Below, in pieces: positions 1 to 6,656 of a DNA stretch of 12,979 bases. Source of the stretch: Ardenticatenia bacterium. GTDB lineage: Bacteria; Chloroflexota; Anaerolineae; Aggregatilineales; Ch27. The position numbers were made by a program, and so were the translations under genes. The notes under the pieces are model-generated. The model had not been told where the DNA came from and did not search any database. It saw nothing but the letters and a program-made list of their open reading frames with translations. Position 1 is the stretch's first letter. The number at the start of each line of letters is the position of its first letter. Location of the stretch: positions 1 to 12,979 of the forward strand of contig JALSTC010000226.1 of the NCBI GenBank assembly GCA_026983935.1. The letters are read 5' to 3'.

Positions 1-7
1 CACATAC

Positions 8-13
8 TATAAC
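8..13 (+). promoter_or_regulatory. Possible -10 element of the receptor gene promoter
   Basis: TATAAC lies about 50 nt before the GTG start of the receptor-like gene and matches five of six bases of the bacterial sigma-70 -10 consensus. The matching -35 box would lie outside the window, so the promoter cannot be confirmed. If it is real, transcription would begin near position 20 and give a short leader of about 45 nt. Confidence 0.35.
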
Positions 14-52
14 ATCTGAGGAAGGCTTGCGCCTTTGGTTGTAACTTGTCGG

Positions 53-58
53 AAGGAG
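53..58 (+). promoter_or_regulatory. Shine-Dalgarno site fixing the receptor gene start
   Basis: AAGGAG is followed by six bases and then GTG at 65-67. This favours the GTG over the TTG at 35-37, which lies upstream of the ribosome site in the same frame. Translation from the GTG also gives a textbook signal peptide with two arginines just before the hydrophobic core, which the longer form would bury behind ten extra residues. Confidence 0.75.
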
Positions 59-64
59 CATAAG

Positions 65-2266
65 GTGTTGTTGTCCAGGCGTGTTGTTGTGACGTTGATT
101 CTGATGGTGCTGGCTTTATCTATAGGTGCCCCCGCGCTGCTGGCGCAGCAGCCGGTGGTAGTGCGCCTGGGCCTGCTGACTGCGGCAGACAGTCCCGCTG
201 GACGCGGTGCACAGCTCGCCATCGCCGAAATCAATGGCTCGGGCGGCATTGTCGGGCCGGATGGCATGATTTACGCTTTTGAGCTGCTTTCTGTGCCGGT
301 GGAGACGACGGAAGAAGTCCGCGCCGGGTTGGCGGCGCTCAGTGAGCGTGATGTGCTGGCGATTCTTGGCCCGGATGATAGCGCGGTAGTTCTGGCGACT
401 TTTAACGATCTGCGTGCGCTTGATCTGCCGATCATGACCGCGGCAACTGGTGACACGATCACCGTGGCCGATACGTCCGACCTGATTTTCCGCACCCGTG
501 CGCCGGAGCAGGTGTACGTGCAGGCCGCCGCTGAATATCTGGTCAGCACCCTGACGCAGCCGGTTGTCGCCATCGTCCAGGAAAAATCGGGCGGGGTCAC
601 CGCGGAAAGCGTGGTGGATTTCACGGCGGCCCTGGGCAACCTGGGCGTTTTTCCGCTCTCGACGCTGGAAGTAGATGACCCGGAAGACCTGGATGGCGTG
701 CTGGCCACACTGGTTAATCTGCGTCCGGATGTGGTTGCCGTGTGGGGGCAGCCAGAAGTGGCCGCCGATCTGTTCCTTTCGCTGCGAGAGCGCGGCTGGG
801 ACGGGACGTATCTGTATCGCGATGCGGTGCTGGAAGCCTTCCGGATGCGGATCGCCGGGACGGGCGGCCCGCTGTTTACCGGCAATGTGCTGGGCGTGAC
901 GAACTGGGTTCCCGGTGTGCGCAGCACGATCAGCGATAATTTTCTGCGGAATTATGTCGTCACGTTTGGCACTGTGCCGGATGCTTTGAGCGCAGCCTAT
1001 TATGACGCTGTGTATCTGCTCTCTGCGGCGCTGCGCGAGTCGGGAGCGGACCCGGCAGCGCTGCGGCAGGCCCTGCAAAATCTGCCGGGGCAGGCCGGTG
1101 TGCAGGGCACGCTCAGCCCGGCGCAGTTCTTCATCGGAGAGACGACAAACGCTGCCGTCGTGGTCGAGCTGAATCCCTATACCGTGCCTCAGGTGCGCAG
1201 CCTGTTTGTGGGCGGGCAGTTGGTGCCCAACGAAGGCGATGCTGTGTTCTCGGTCACACGCACGCCGCAGCCGGTGCTGCCGTCTGTCACGCCGACCCCT
1301 GCCGCGACGGCCACGCCGGAAGGCGTTTACGGCACTGTGACTTCCTTCCGGCTGAACGTGCGCACCGGCCCAGGGACGAATTATGATGTGCTTGGCCAGT
1401 TATCTCAGGGAGATACCGTGTTCCCTGTGGGGGCCAATCTGGATTTCACCTGGATGGTGATACCCTTTCGCGGGACGACGGGCTGGGTGGCAGCCTATCT
1501 GCTCGATCTGAACGGCAATCTCAGCGATCTGCCGATCATCGTGCCGCCGCCTTCGCCCACGCCTGCTGCAACGTCGACGCCTTCGCCCGCGCCGTTCGCC
1601 GACCTGGTGGTGACTGCCGCAGCCATTGATCCACTGGTGCCGCTCACCGGGCAGCCGTTCAATGTGCGTGCCACAGTCTTCAACCTGGGGAACGTGGCAT
1701 CGGTGGAGACGGCGCTGGCTGCCACGTTTATCCCCGGCGATGTCTACGTTTCCTCGGTGATTCCGCCGCTGGCTCCCGGCCAGAGCACAGAAGTTGTCCT
1801 CAGCCCGACGGTGGACGCGACCGGGACGTATACCGTGCAGTTGGTCATTGACCTCAACAACCTGGTGAATGAAGGGCCTGCCGGGGAAGCCAACAATCTC
1901 TACCCGGTGACGTACTCACTCGATCATGCGGTGCTGGCGACCGGAATGCAGGCCCTTGTGCCGGTGCAGGAGCATGATCTCATCGGGTCCGGCACCAGTG
2001 ATCTGCGCTGGGATGGCGCGGCGTTAGAAGCGCTCAACGGGGCCGGGCTGGGGGTGATGGCCGGATTGAACTGGGAGACGGTGCACTATGGCCAGCTTGT
2101 CGGTCTGGGTGGGGCTTCCATTCTCACATCTATTCCCCGCGGTAGTTTGCCAGCAGGCACGGTGCTGGTTGTCATCACCGCGCCGGAGTCGTATCTGGGT
2201 GTACTGCGCATTGATGGCTATGACGGTGACACGCTGCGCTACACTTACCGGATCTATGCGCCGTGA
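65..2266 (+). CDS. Secreted ABC-type receptor-like protein with SH3b and CARDB domains
   Basis: This 733-residue exported protein starts at GTG 65. Residues 1-28 form a Sec signal peptide (SRR, hydrophobic core, ALLA before QQ); there is no lipobox cysteine. Residues about 32-392 look like a type I periplasmic-binding domain of the branched-chain amino acid/Leu-Ile-Val receptor kind: an opening strand VVRLGLLT, then AIAEINGSGG, the ILGPDDS loop, PIMTAATGD, and a late AYYDAVYLL helix. A TPTPAATATPE linker leads to a bacterial SH3 domain (about 421-483, with LNVRTGPGTNYDVLG and GWV). A second Pro/Ser/Thr linker leads to a CARDB-like beta-sandwich (about 512-620, NLGN, IPPLAPGQS). Residues 621-733 are a beta-rich module I do not recognise. 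No permease or ATPase genes follow. The binding domain may sense or capture a small ligand at the cell surface, while the SH3b and CARDB parts suggest attachment to the envelope. The ligand cannot be inferred. Confidence 0.85.
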   Translation: MLLSRRVVVTLILMVLALSIGAPALLAQQPVVVRLGLLTAADSPAGRGAQLAIAEINGSGGIVGPDGMIYAFELLSVPVETTEEVRAGLAALSERDVLAILGPDDSAVVLATFNDLRALDLPIMTAATGDTITVADTSDLIFRTRAPEQVYVQAAAEYLVSTLTQPVVAIVQEKSGGVTAESVVDFTAALGNLGVFPLSTLEVDDPEDLDGVLATLVNLRPDVVAVWGQPEVAADLFLSLRERGWDGTYLYRDAVLEAFRMRIAGTGGPLFTGNVLGVTNWVPGVRSTISDNFLRNYVVTFGTVPDALSAAYYDAVYLLSAALRESGADPAALRQALQNLPGQAGVQGTLSPAQFFIGETTNAAVVVELNPYTVPQVRSLFVGGQLVPNEGDAVFSVTRTPQPVLPSVTPTPAATATPEGVYGTVTSFRLNVRTGPGTNYDVLGQLSQGDTVFPVGANLDFTWMVIPFRGTTGWVAAYLLDLNGNLSDLPIIVPPPSPTPAATSTPSPAPFADLVVTAAAIDPLVPLTGQPFNVRATVFNLGNVASVETALAATFIPGDVYVSSVIPPLAPGQSTEVVLSPTVDATGTYTVQLVIDLNNLVNEGPAGEANNLYPVTYSLDHAVLATGMQALVPVQEHDLIGSGTSDLRWDGAALEALNGAGLGVMAGLNWETVHYGQLVGLGGASILTSIPRGSLPAGTVLVVITAPESYLGVLRIDGYDGDTLRYTYRIYAP

Positions 2267-2303
2267 CCTGATATCAAATGGGTTGTATCAGACCTCGATA
2301 TCG

Positions 2304-2335
2304 AAAAGCCCGCATCGTCACCGATGCGGGCTTTT
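2304..2335. terminator. Bidirectional intrinsic terminator between convergent genes
   Basis: A perfect 14-bp stem, AAAAGCCCGCATCG paired with CGATGCGGGCTTTT, surrounds a TCAC tetraloop. The A-run on one side and T-run on the other supply a short U-tract in either direction. It lies 37 nt after the receptor stop and 27 nt after the infA stop, so it can end both converging transcripts. Confidence 0.92.
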
Positions 2336-2362
2336 GATGATTGCGTGTGGAAAGCCGGGGGG

Positions 2363-2617
2363 CTAGCTGTTGGTGCCAGAACCACCACCCGGTGATCGTC
2401 TGTAACGATAGACAATCCGACCACGAGTCGGATCGTAAGGGCTGAGTTCAACGCGCACCCGATCGCCTAGCAAGATGCGGATGTAGTATCGGCGCATTTT
2501 GCCGGAGAGATAGGCCAGGACGCGGTGCCCGTTATCCAGCTCAACCGTGAACTGGGTGTTGGGCAGTGCCTCTACCACCCGACCTTCAACCAGAATCTTC
2601 TCTTCTTTTTTCCCCAT
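2363..2617 (-). CDS. infA: Translation initiation factor IF-1
   Basis: This 84-residue protein is a single OB-fold (S1-like) factor that occupies the 30S A site during initiation and assists IF-2 and IF-3. The core is clearly IF-1: EGRVVEALPNTQFTVELDNG, SGKMRRYYIRIL, GDRVRVELSPYD and GRIVYRYR, matching the family from end to end. Typical IF-1 proteins stop at about 72 residues; this one continues with a Gly/Ser/Asn tail (RRSPGGGSGTNS). The start ATG lies 20 nt after the rpsU stop and has no strong Shine-Dalgarno sequence, so translation is probably coupled to rpsU. infA is more often found in the large spc ribosomal protein operon; here it closes an operon with S1 and bS21. Confidence 0.95.
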   Translation of the reverse strand: MGKKEEKILVEGRVVEALPNTQFTVELDNGHRVLAYLSGKMRRYYIRILLGDRVRVELSPYDPTRGRIVYRYRRSPGGGSGTNS

Positions 2618-2637
2618 AGGATTATGCCGCGCCCGCT

Positions 2638-2850
2638 TTAACCGCGACTCGATCTGGAGAGCGATTTGCGCTGGCGGCGACGTGCCCGGCGAATAGCCTT
2701 CTTCTTCTGAATGCGGCGAAGTTCGCTCTTGGAAACATACCAGCGCTTGCGGCGCACTGTGCTAAGGACACCGCTCTTGGCGACACTCTTGCGGAATCGC
2801 TTGAGCAGTTGTTCCTGTGATTCGTTAGGCCGTAGCATTACCGTTGGCAA
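2638..2850 (-). CDS. rpsU: Small ribosomal subunit protein bS21
   Basis: This 70-residue, strongly basic protein belongs to the bS21 family, which binds near the 3' end of 16S rRNA at the mRNA exit platform and supports initiation. The family pattern is clear: a short MPTVMLRPNES start, then LLKRFRKSVAKSGVLSTVRRKRWY, then an Arg/Lys-rich helical tail (KKKAIRRARRRQRKS). I chose the TTG at 2850 rather than the ATG four codons later. The strong ribosome site sits 7 nt from the TTG but 19 nt from the ATG, and bS21 proteins normally begin MP-x-V a few residues before the N-E motif. The gene lies 51 nt after the S1 gene and 20 nt before infA, probably in one transcript. Confidence 0.94.
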   Translation of the reverse strand: MPTVMLRPNESQEQLLKRFRKSVAKSGVLSTVRRKRWYVSKSELRRIQKKKAIRRARRRQRKSLSRSSRG

Positions 2851-2857
2851 TCTGGCT

Positions 2858-2865
2858 CACCTCCT
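2858..2865 (-). promoter_or_regulatory. Strong Shine-Dalgarno site of rpsU
   Basis: Read on the minus strand, AGGAGGTG is a near-complete complement of the 16S rRNA 3' end. It sits 7 nt before a TTG codon and settles the start of rpsU on that non-ATG codon. It is the strongest ribosome site in the window, in keeping with high expression of a ribosomal protein. Confidence 0.88.
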
Positions 2866-2901
2866 AGAACTTACATATTACTGAACTGATTAATACGACC
2901 C

Positions 2902-4236
2902 TTAAGCAACTGTTGCGGATTGTACCGCATCGTCAGGCTCTATACCAGGGTCAGTTGTTGCTTCGCCTTCGGCAGCGGCAGCGGCGTCATCCGGCTGCTC
3001 AGAAGAAGCCTCAGCATCGGCTGCCGGCGCTGCTGCGATTTCCTCTTCAACATCCGCTGCCGGCTCACCTTCAACGGCATTCTCGGCGGCTTCGACCTGG
3101 CGTGTGCCATGCCATTCGGCCAACTCTTCCGGCGTCACTTCCTTGAGGCTCAGGCCCAACCGCTGGCGGTGACTCTCAATGCTGATCACGCGCATCAGAA
3201 GCTGCTGTCCTTCGCGCACGACCTGAGCGGGGTCTTCGGGGGCCGGATCGCTCATCTGGCTGGTATGCAGCAGAGCCTCGATGCCCGGTTCCAGGCTGAC
3301 AAACGCGCCAAACTGTGTCACGCGGGAGATTTCGCCTTCAACCAACTGGCCGACATGGTACATTTCATCAACCTGTGCCCAGGGGTTCGGCTGAAGCCGC
3401 TTGAGGCTGAGGCCGATACGCTTGCCGTCCTGATCCAGGCGCAGCACGTAGACTTCCACTTCGTCGCCCACGTTGAGCACTTCACGTGGGTGGCGCACCC
3501 GGTGCCAGGCCAGCTCGGAAATATGGATCAGGCCGTCTGCACCGCCCAGGTCTACAAACGCGCCGAAGTCACGCAGACCGCTGACCACGCCCCTGCGCAC
3601 CTCACCCTCTTTGAGTTCACTCAACAGGGCTTCCTTGCGCTTGGCGCGGCGTTCGCTCTGTGCCTCTCGCTGGCTGAGCACCAGGCGGCGGCGCTTGCGA
3701 TTGACTTCGATCACCTTCACCTCAATCATCTGGCCGATGAGCTGGGCCATGTAGGCTTTGCGCTCGTTCTCATCCAGCCCGCGAGGCAGATCCATCACAT
3801 GGCTGGCGGGAACAAAGCCGCGCAGGTTGCCAAAGGGGACGATCAGGCCGCCGCGGTTGGCTTCCGTGATCGTGCCTTCCCATATCGAGCCGTTTTCCAT
3901 GTATTCTTCCGCGCGATTCCAGTCTTCCAACTGGCGGGCCTGTGTGACGGAGACCACGAGGTTGCCATCCTGGTCTTCCGAGCGGAGCACCATCACGGGA
4001 ATTTCCTGACCGACCTCGTAAGTAACGTCTGTGCCGAGCCGTTCGAGATCGTTGCGGGGCACGACGGCATCGCGCTTCAGTCCCACGTCAACAATCAGGC
4101 CCTGATTGTCCACGGCCAGCACAGTACCCATGACAATATCGCCGCGTTCTGGCTGTTCGACGGCGAACGACTCTTCGAGAAGGGCAGCAAAATCCATTTC
4201 TGCCTCTTCAGCACCTACTGCTTGTACATTTTCCAT
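2902..4236 (-). CDS. rpsA: Four-domain S1 RNA-binding protein (bS1-like), copy A
   Basis: This 444-residue protein has four consecutive S1 OB-fold domains at about residues 31-100, 116-190, 209-281 and 293-366. Domain 3 is the most canonical, with LRDFGAFVDLGGADGLIHIS. Domain 4 has VTQFGAFVSLEPGIEALLH. Residues 380-444 form a low-complexity acidic Ala/Glu/Asp tail. Proteins of this plan serve as bS1, recruiting mRNA to the 30S subunit; four domains is shorter than the six of proteobacterial S1. I use the ATG at 4236 (MENVQ), which is preceded by a G-rich ribosome site at about 4246-4251. An in-frame start 18 codons earlier lies in the leader and adds a non-conserved, unusual segment. The gene heads a probable operon with rpsU and infA, has its own promoter and a long leader, and is paralogous to the next gene upstream. 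The rpsA symbol is the best fit, but which copy is the true bS1 is open. Confidence 0.9.
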   Translation of the reverse strand: MENVQAVGAEEAEMDFAALLEESFAVEQPERGDIVMGTVLAVDNQGLIVDVGLKRDAVVPRNDLERLGTDVTYEVGQEIPVMVLRSEDQDGNLVVSVTQARQLEDWNRAEEYMENGSIWEGTITEANRGGLIVPFGNLRGFVPASHVMDLPRGLDENERKAYMAQLIGQMIEVKVIEVNRKRRRLVLSQREAQSERRAKRKEALLSELKEGEVRRGVVSGLRDFGAFVDLGGADGLIHISELAWHRVRHPREVLNVGDEVEVYVLRLDQDGKRIGLSLKRLQPNPWAQVDEMYHVGQLVEGEISRVTQFGAFVSLEPGIEALLHTSQMSDPAPEDPAQVVREGQQLLMRVISIESHRQRLGLSLKEVTPEELAEWHGTRQVEAAENAVEGEPAADVEEEIAAAPAADAEASSEQPDDAAAAAEGEATTDPGIEPDDAVQSATVA

Positions 4237-4423
4237 ATGTTTGATATCCCCCAGGGGTAGATTTTTGATCTTGAAAAGTGGACAAAACAAAACCCGGCGG
4301 GCAACTGCTAATGAGCGCCGAGTGTGTGCATTTTCAGGTAGGGACGCGCCCGGAATGCAGTTTATCTCCCGGCGTGCCGACCGTTATTTCTGCACTGATA
4401 GTTCATGCCACATTTCGAGATCG
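4237..4423 (-). promoter_or_regulatory. Long structured 5' leader of the S1-rpsU-infA operon
   Basis: Between the inferred transcription start near 4423 and the S1 ATG at 4236 lie about 187 nt with no convincing gene. In transcription order the leader carries CGCCGGG (4374-4368), CTCGGCG (4322-4316) and a second CGCCGGG (4299-4293), followed by TTTTGTTTTG (4292-4283). The middle segment can pair with either flanking copy, but not both. This is the layout of an antiterminator and terminator pair. A role in attenuation or autoregulation by S1 is inference. Together with the flanking promoter and terminator, it fills the gap of about 310 nt before the next gene. Confidence 0.5.
4283..4322 (-). 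terminator. Terminator-like hairpin inside the S1 operon leader
   Basis: On the minus strand ACTCGGCG pairs with CGCCGGGT (8 bp including one G-U) around a loop of about 16 nt, followed directly by TTTTGTTTTG. It precedes the S1 start codon by about 46 nt, so it would act as an attenuator rather than as an end-of-gene terminator. The stem is short, which limits confidence. Confidence 0.5.
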
Positions 4424-4429
4424 CGGCAG

Positions 4430-4459
4430 AGTATAACAGGTTGAAAAATGGTTTGTCAA
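4430..4459 (-). promoter_or_regulatory. Sigma-70-type promoter of the S1-rpsU-infA operon
   Basis: On the minus strand a perfect -35 box TTGACA (4459-4454) is separated by 18 nt from TATACT (4435-4430), which matches five of six -10 bases. It lies between the terminator of the upstream S1 paralog and the S1 start codon, exactly where an independent promoter is needed. It is the best promoter match in the window. Confidence 0.8.
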
Positions 4460-4493
4460 ATAGAACACGGTGTTTTGGGGAGGAAAGTGAAAG

Positions 4494-4528
4494 AAAAACG
4501 GTGCTCCCGTCCTCAGAGCACCGTTTTT
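4494..4528 (-). terminator. Intrinsic terminator after the second S1 gene
   Basis: A perfect 13-bp stem, AAAAACGGTGCTC with GAGCACCGTTTTT, surrounds a 9-nt loop 19 nt after the stop of the upstream S1 gene. On the minus strand it is followed by a T-rich run (TTTTTCTTT). It separates the PadR-S1 transcript from the S1-rpsU-infA transcript, whose promoter starts 35 nt further on. Confidence 0.92.
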
Positions 4529-4547
4529 GATCTGCCTGATGCTGGCA

Positions 4548-6005
4548 TTATTCATCTTTGGGAGCGGCGGGTGTTTCTGCCTCTTCTTCTGCAGGGCCGA
4601 TATCTTCCTCTTCGGCTTCTGCGGATTCTTCAGGCTCCGCAGGGGGGGCATCTTCAGCTTCGACCTCTGTTGTTCCTTCAGCAGCAGCCTGCACATCGCC
4701 GCTGCTTGATGCTTCTATGGACTCGGCTTCTTCTGCAGCAGCGGGTTTGCTCACAGGCGTTTCATCTTCCGGGGCGGGTGCCGCGGCGGCTTCCAGGTCG
4801 CCAGCTTCTGCGCTGACTTCACCTGCAGGGGCTTCTTCCAGCGCTTCCGTCGCGGATGGTGCAGCCTCTCCTTCTTCGCCTTCCTCTACATCTACATCCA
4901 CGCCCCATCGCTGGGTGAAGCCCACCCGGCGGCGTTCCGGCTCCAGATGGCTGATGCACAGCTTGAGGCGGTCACCCTTCTTGACGTATGAGTACGGCTC
5001 CTTAAGCGTACCGTCGCCCATTTCAGAAAGATGCAGCAGCCCTTCCAGGCCATCATCCAGGGCGATGAATGCGCCAAAGTCCACCACATTCGTGACGACG
5101 CCTTCCACCTGCTGGCCTTCATGATATTTTTCCATGGCGGTGACCCAGGGGTCGGGCAGCAGCCGCTTACGGCTGAGTGCGATTCGGTTTGTTTCACGGT
5201 CCAGGCTCAGGACATAGACGTCGATTTCTTCGCCGACCTTCAGGACGTCACGCGGATGATCGACACGGTGCCAGGCCAGCTCACTGACATGAATCAGGCC
5301 GTCGGCTCCGCCAAGATTGACGAATGCGCCGAAGTCGCGCAGTCCGGTAACGGTGCCGCGGATGACCTGCCCTTCGGAGAGATCGGCAAGCAGTTTGGCC
5401 TTTTGCTGTGCCCGCCATTCTTTCTGCGCTTCTCGTTCGGAGAAAATCAAGCGCCTGCGATTCGGTTCAACCTCGATGACTTTGACGTGCAGTTTGCTGC
5501 CGATCAGGTCCTGCAGGACCTGGCGGCGATCATTGCCTGTCAGGCCGGGGCTGACGGAGGCCATATGCGAGGTCGGGATGAAGCCCTCAAGCCGGTGCCA
5601 GCGCACCAGCACGCCGCCCCGGTTATGGCCGACGACGGTGACCTCGACCACTTCCTGCGATTCCAGGAGTTCTTTAGCCCTGTCCCAGTCGTGTTTTTGC
5701 AGACCCATGTTGATGGACACGATGACGTTGCCGTCTGCATCGTGGGGATTGACGATGTAAACAGGGACTTCAGCGCCAACTTCAAGTTGTGCGCGGAATT
5801 CCGGGTCAAGACGATCAAGGTCTTGTGAGGGGACGATGCCGTCTTGCTTGACACCCAGATCAACGATGATGTCGTTTGGGTTGATTTGTTGGATGATGCC
5901 GGTGCGAATCTGCCCGCGGCGTAGAGGTTCAAAGGTCAGGGATGCTTCCAGTAATTGTTCAAACTCATTATCATCCTGACGATTATTGGCGTTGTTATTA
6001 TCCAT
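4548..6005 (-). CDS. Four-domain S1 RNA-binding protein, copy B
   Basis: This 485-residue paralog of the neighbouring S1 protein has the same plan. Its S1 domains lie at about residues 30-99, 117-191, 210-282 and 294-366, followed by an acidic Ala/Glu/Pro tail of about 115 residues, longer than in copy A. Domain 3 is nearly identical between the copies (LRDFGAFVNLGGADGLIHVS; AWHRVDHPRDVL against AWHRVRHPREVL), while domains 1, 2 and 4 and the Asn-rich N-terminus (MDNNNANNRQDD) have diverged. It probably binds mRNA on the ribosome or acts as a separate RNA-binding regulator; the sequence does not decide this. The start lies 9 nt after the padR stop, with only a weak, distant ribosome site (AGGTAGG overlapping the padR end). 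Translation coupled to padR and control by the PadR promoter are therefore likely. It ends at its own terminator. Confidence 0.88.
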   Translation of the reverse strand: MDNNNANNRQDDNEFEQLLEASLTFEPLRRGQIRTGIIQQINPNDIIVDLGVKQDGIVPSQDLDRLDPEFRAQLEVGAEVPVYIVNPHDADGNVIVSINMGLQKHDWDRAKELLESQEVVEVTVVGHNRGGVLVRWHRLEGFIPTSHMASVSPGLTGNDRRQVLQDLIGSKLHVKVIEVEPNRRRLIFSEREAQKEWRAQQKAKLLADLSEGQVIRGTVTGLRDFGAFVNLGGADGLIHVSELAWHRVDHPRDVLKVGEEIDVYVLSLDRETNRIALSRKRLLPDPWVTAMEKYHEGQQVEGVVTNVVDFGAFIALDDGLEGLLHLSEMGDGTLKEPYSYVKKGDRLKLCISHLEPERRRVGFTQRWGVDVDVEEGEEGEAAPSATEALEEAPAGEVSAEAGDLEAAAAPAPEDETPVSKPAAAEEAESIEASSSGDVQAAAEGTTEVEAEDAPPAEPEESAEAEEEDIGPAEEEAETPAAPKDE

Positions 6006-6014
6006 AGCGAACGA

Positions 6015-6593
6015 TTAACCTACCTTTGTTGTGGGGGTCAATTGCCCAGAAGGTTGTTCCTGGGATGGCACCTGGGTGGCCTCAATCTGGGCAATGAGGC
6101 GATCCAGCCATCTTAGCTCGGCCTGGCATATCTCCACGGTGTATTCTTTCACCCAGTTCTGGGTGGGTACACTGCCATTCATGCCGGGGTGCGGCTGTAT
6201 CTGCTGGGCTTCCAGCAGGCGGGCTTCGGTCTCCGCCCGCCGATGGTGCAGCAGCGCTTTGATGTCATCCGGCGGCAGATCATGGGCCAGGAAGAGCTTG
6301 AGGAGGAATTCGCGGCGGATATGGTCTTCTTCCGCCGGCTGCCGCAGCCATTCTCCGAGTTCCCGCCGCCCGCGTTCTGTGATTTCGTAAACCTTCCGTG
6401 TTGGGCGGCTCTCCTGTGGCTTCTCTTCTACTTTCACTGCTCCTTCATTGAGCAGGCGGTGCAGGGTGGGGTACAGCGTGCCGTAGCTGGCGCGCGTCAC
6501 CGACTTGAGCGCTGTGCCAACCCGCTTTTTGATGTCGTACCCCGTCATCGGTGTTTCGGACAATAAACCCAACACAAGATACCGGTGCGACAT
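6015..6593 (-). CDS. PadR-family transcriptional regulator
   Basis: This 192-residue protein has an N-terminal winged helix of the PadR type: HRYLVLGLLSETPMTGYDI at the start, a recognition segment SYGTLYPTLHRLLNEGAV (about 37-53), and the wing and strand KVYEITERGRRELGEWL (about 67-83). It continues with a C-terminal helical dimerisation region (about 90-175), as in longer PadR proteins with a Vir_act_alpha_C-like part. Such proteins usually repress their own operon and neighbouring genes, often in response to small aromatic or drug-like molecules. I use the ATG at 6593; the frame continues 21 codons upstream to a TTG, but that would overlap the -35 box and adds non-family residues. A near-palindrome covers the promoter, which fits autoregulation. 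The downstream gene encodes an S1 protein, an unusual partner for a PadR repressor. Confidence 0.88.
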   Translation of the reverse strand: MSHRYLVLGLLSETPMTGYDIKKRVGTALKSVTRASYGTLYPTLHRLLNEGAVKVEEKPQESRPTRKVYEITERGRRELGEWLRQPAEEDHIRREFLLKLFLAHDLPPDDIKALLHHRRAETEARLLEAQQIQPHPGMNGSVPTQNWVKEYTVEICQAELRWLDRLIAQIEATQVPSQEQPSGQLTPTTKVG

Positions 6594-6624
6594 GACACTT
6601 ATCCGACTCTTGATTACAGTTAAA

Positions 6625-6640
6625 GGCAGTATATCCTGCC
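6625..6640. promoter_or_regulatory. Candidate PadR operator
   Basis: GGCAGTATATCCTGCC is an inverted repeat in which 14 of 16 positions are symmetric (GGCAG arms around a central ATAT). It overlaps the -10 box of the padR promoter and lies 31 nt before the padR ATG. Dyads with AT-rich centres placed on the regulator's own promoter are typical of PadR autoregulation. The exact sequence is not a known PadR consensus that I can cite, so the partner is inferred from position. Confidence 0.5.
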
Positions 6641-6656
6641 GAGATATCCTAAGCAA
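6628..6656 (-). promoter_or_regulatory. Promoter of the padR-S1 operon
   Basis: On the minus strand TTGCTT (6656-6651) and TATACT (6633-6628) are spaced 17 nt apart. The -10 box matches five of six bases and the -35 box three of six. Transcription would start near 6621, giving a leader of under 30 nt. The weak -35 and the overlapping dyad suit a regulated promoter. Confidence 0.5.

Noticed and set aside
116..1078. A 320-codon open frame on the minus strand opposite the receptor gene
   Set aside because: The translation is rich in His, Arg and Gln without family motifs, and the opposite strand has clear signal peptide and receptor motifs. It arises from codon bias in the true gene.
2920..4260. 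A 446-codon open frame on the plus strand opposite S1 copy A
   Set aside because: It mirrors the S1 gene in antisense, with a His/Ala/Leu-rich translation and no ribosome site. The four S1 domains on the minus strand are unmistakable.
4293..4374. A named riboswitch in the S1 operon leader
   Set aside because: I see no conserved core of a known riboswitch class, only complementary arms and a T-run, so it is reported as an attenuator-like leader instead.
5031..5828. A 265-codon plus-strand open frame opposite S1 copy B
   Set aside because: Same kind of antisense shadow; no motifs, and the minus-strand S1 domains explain the sequence.
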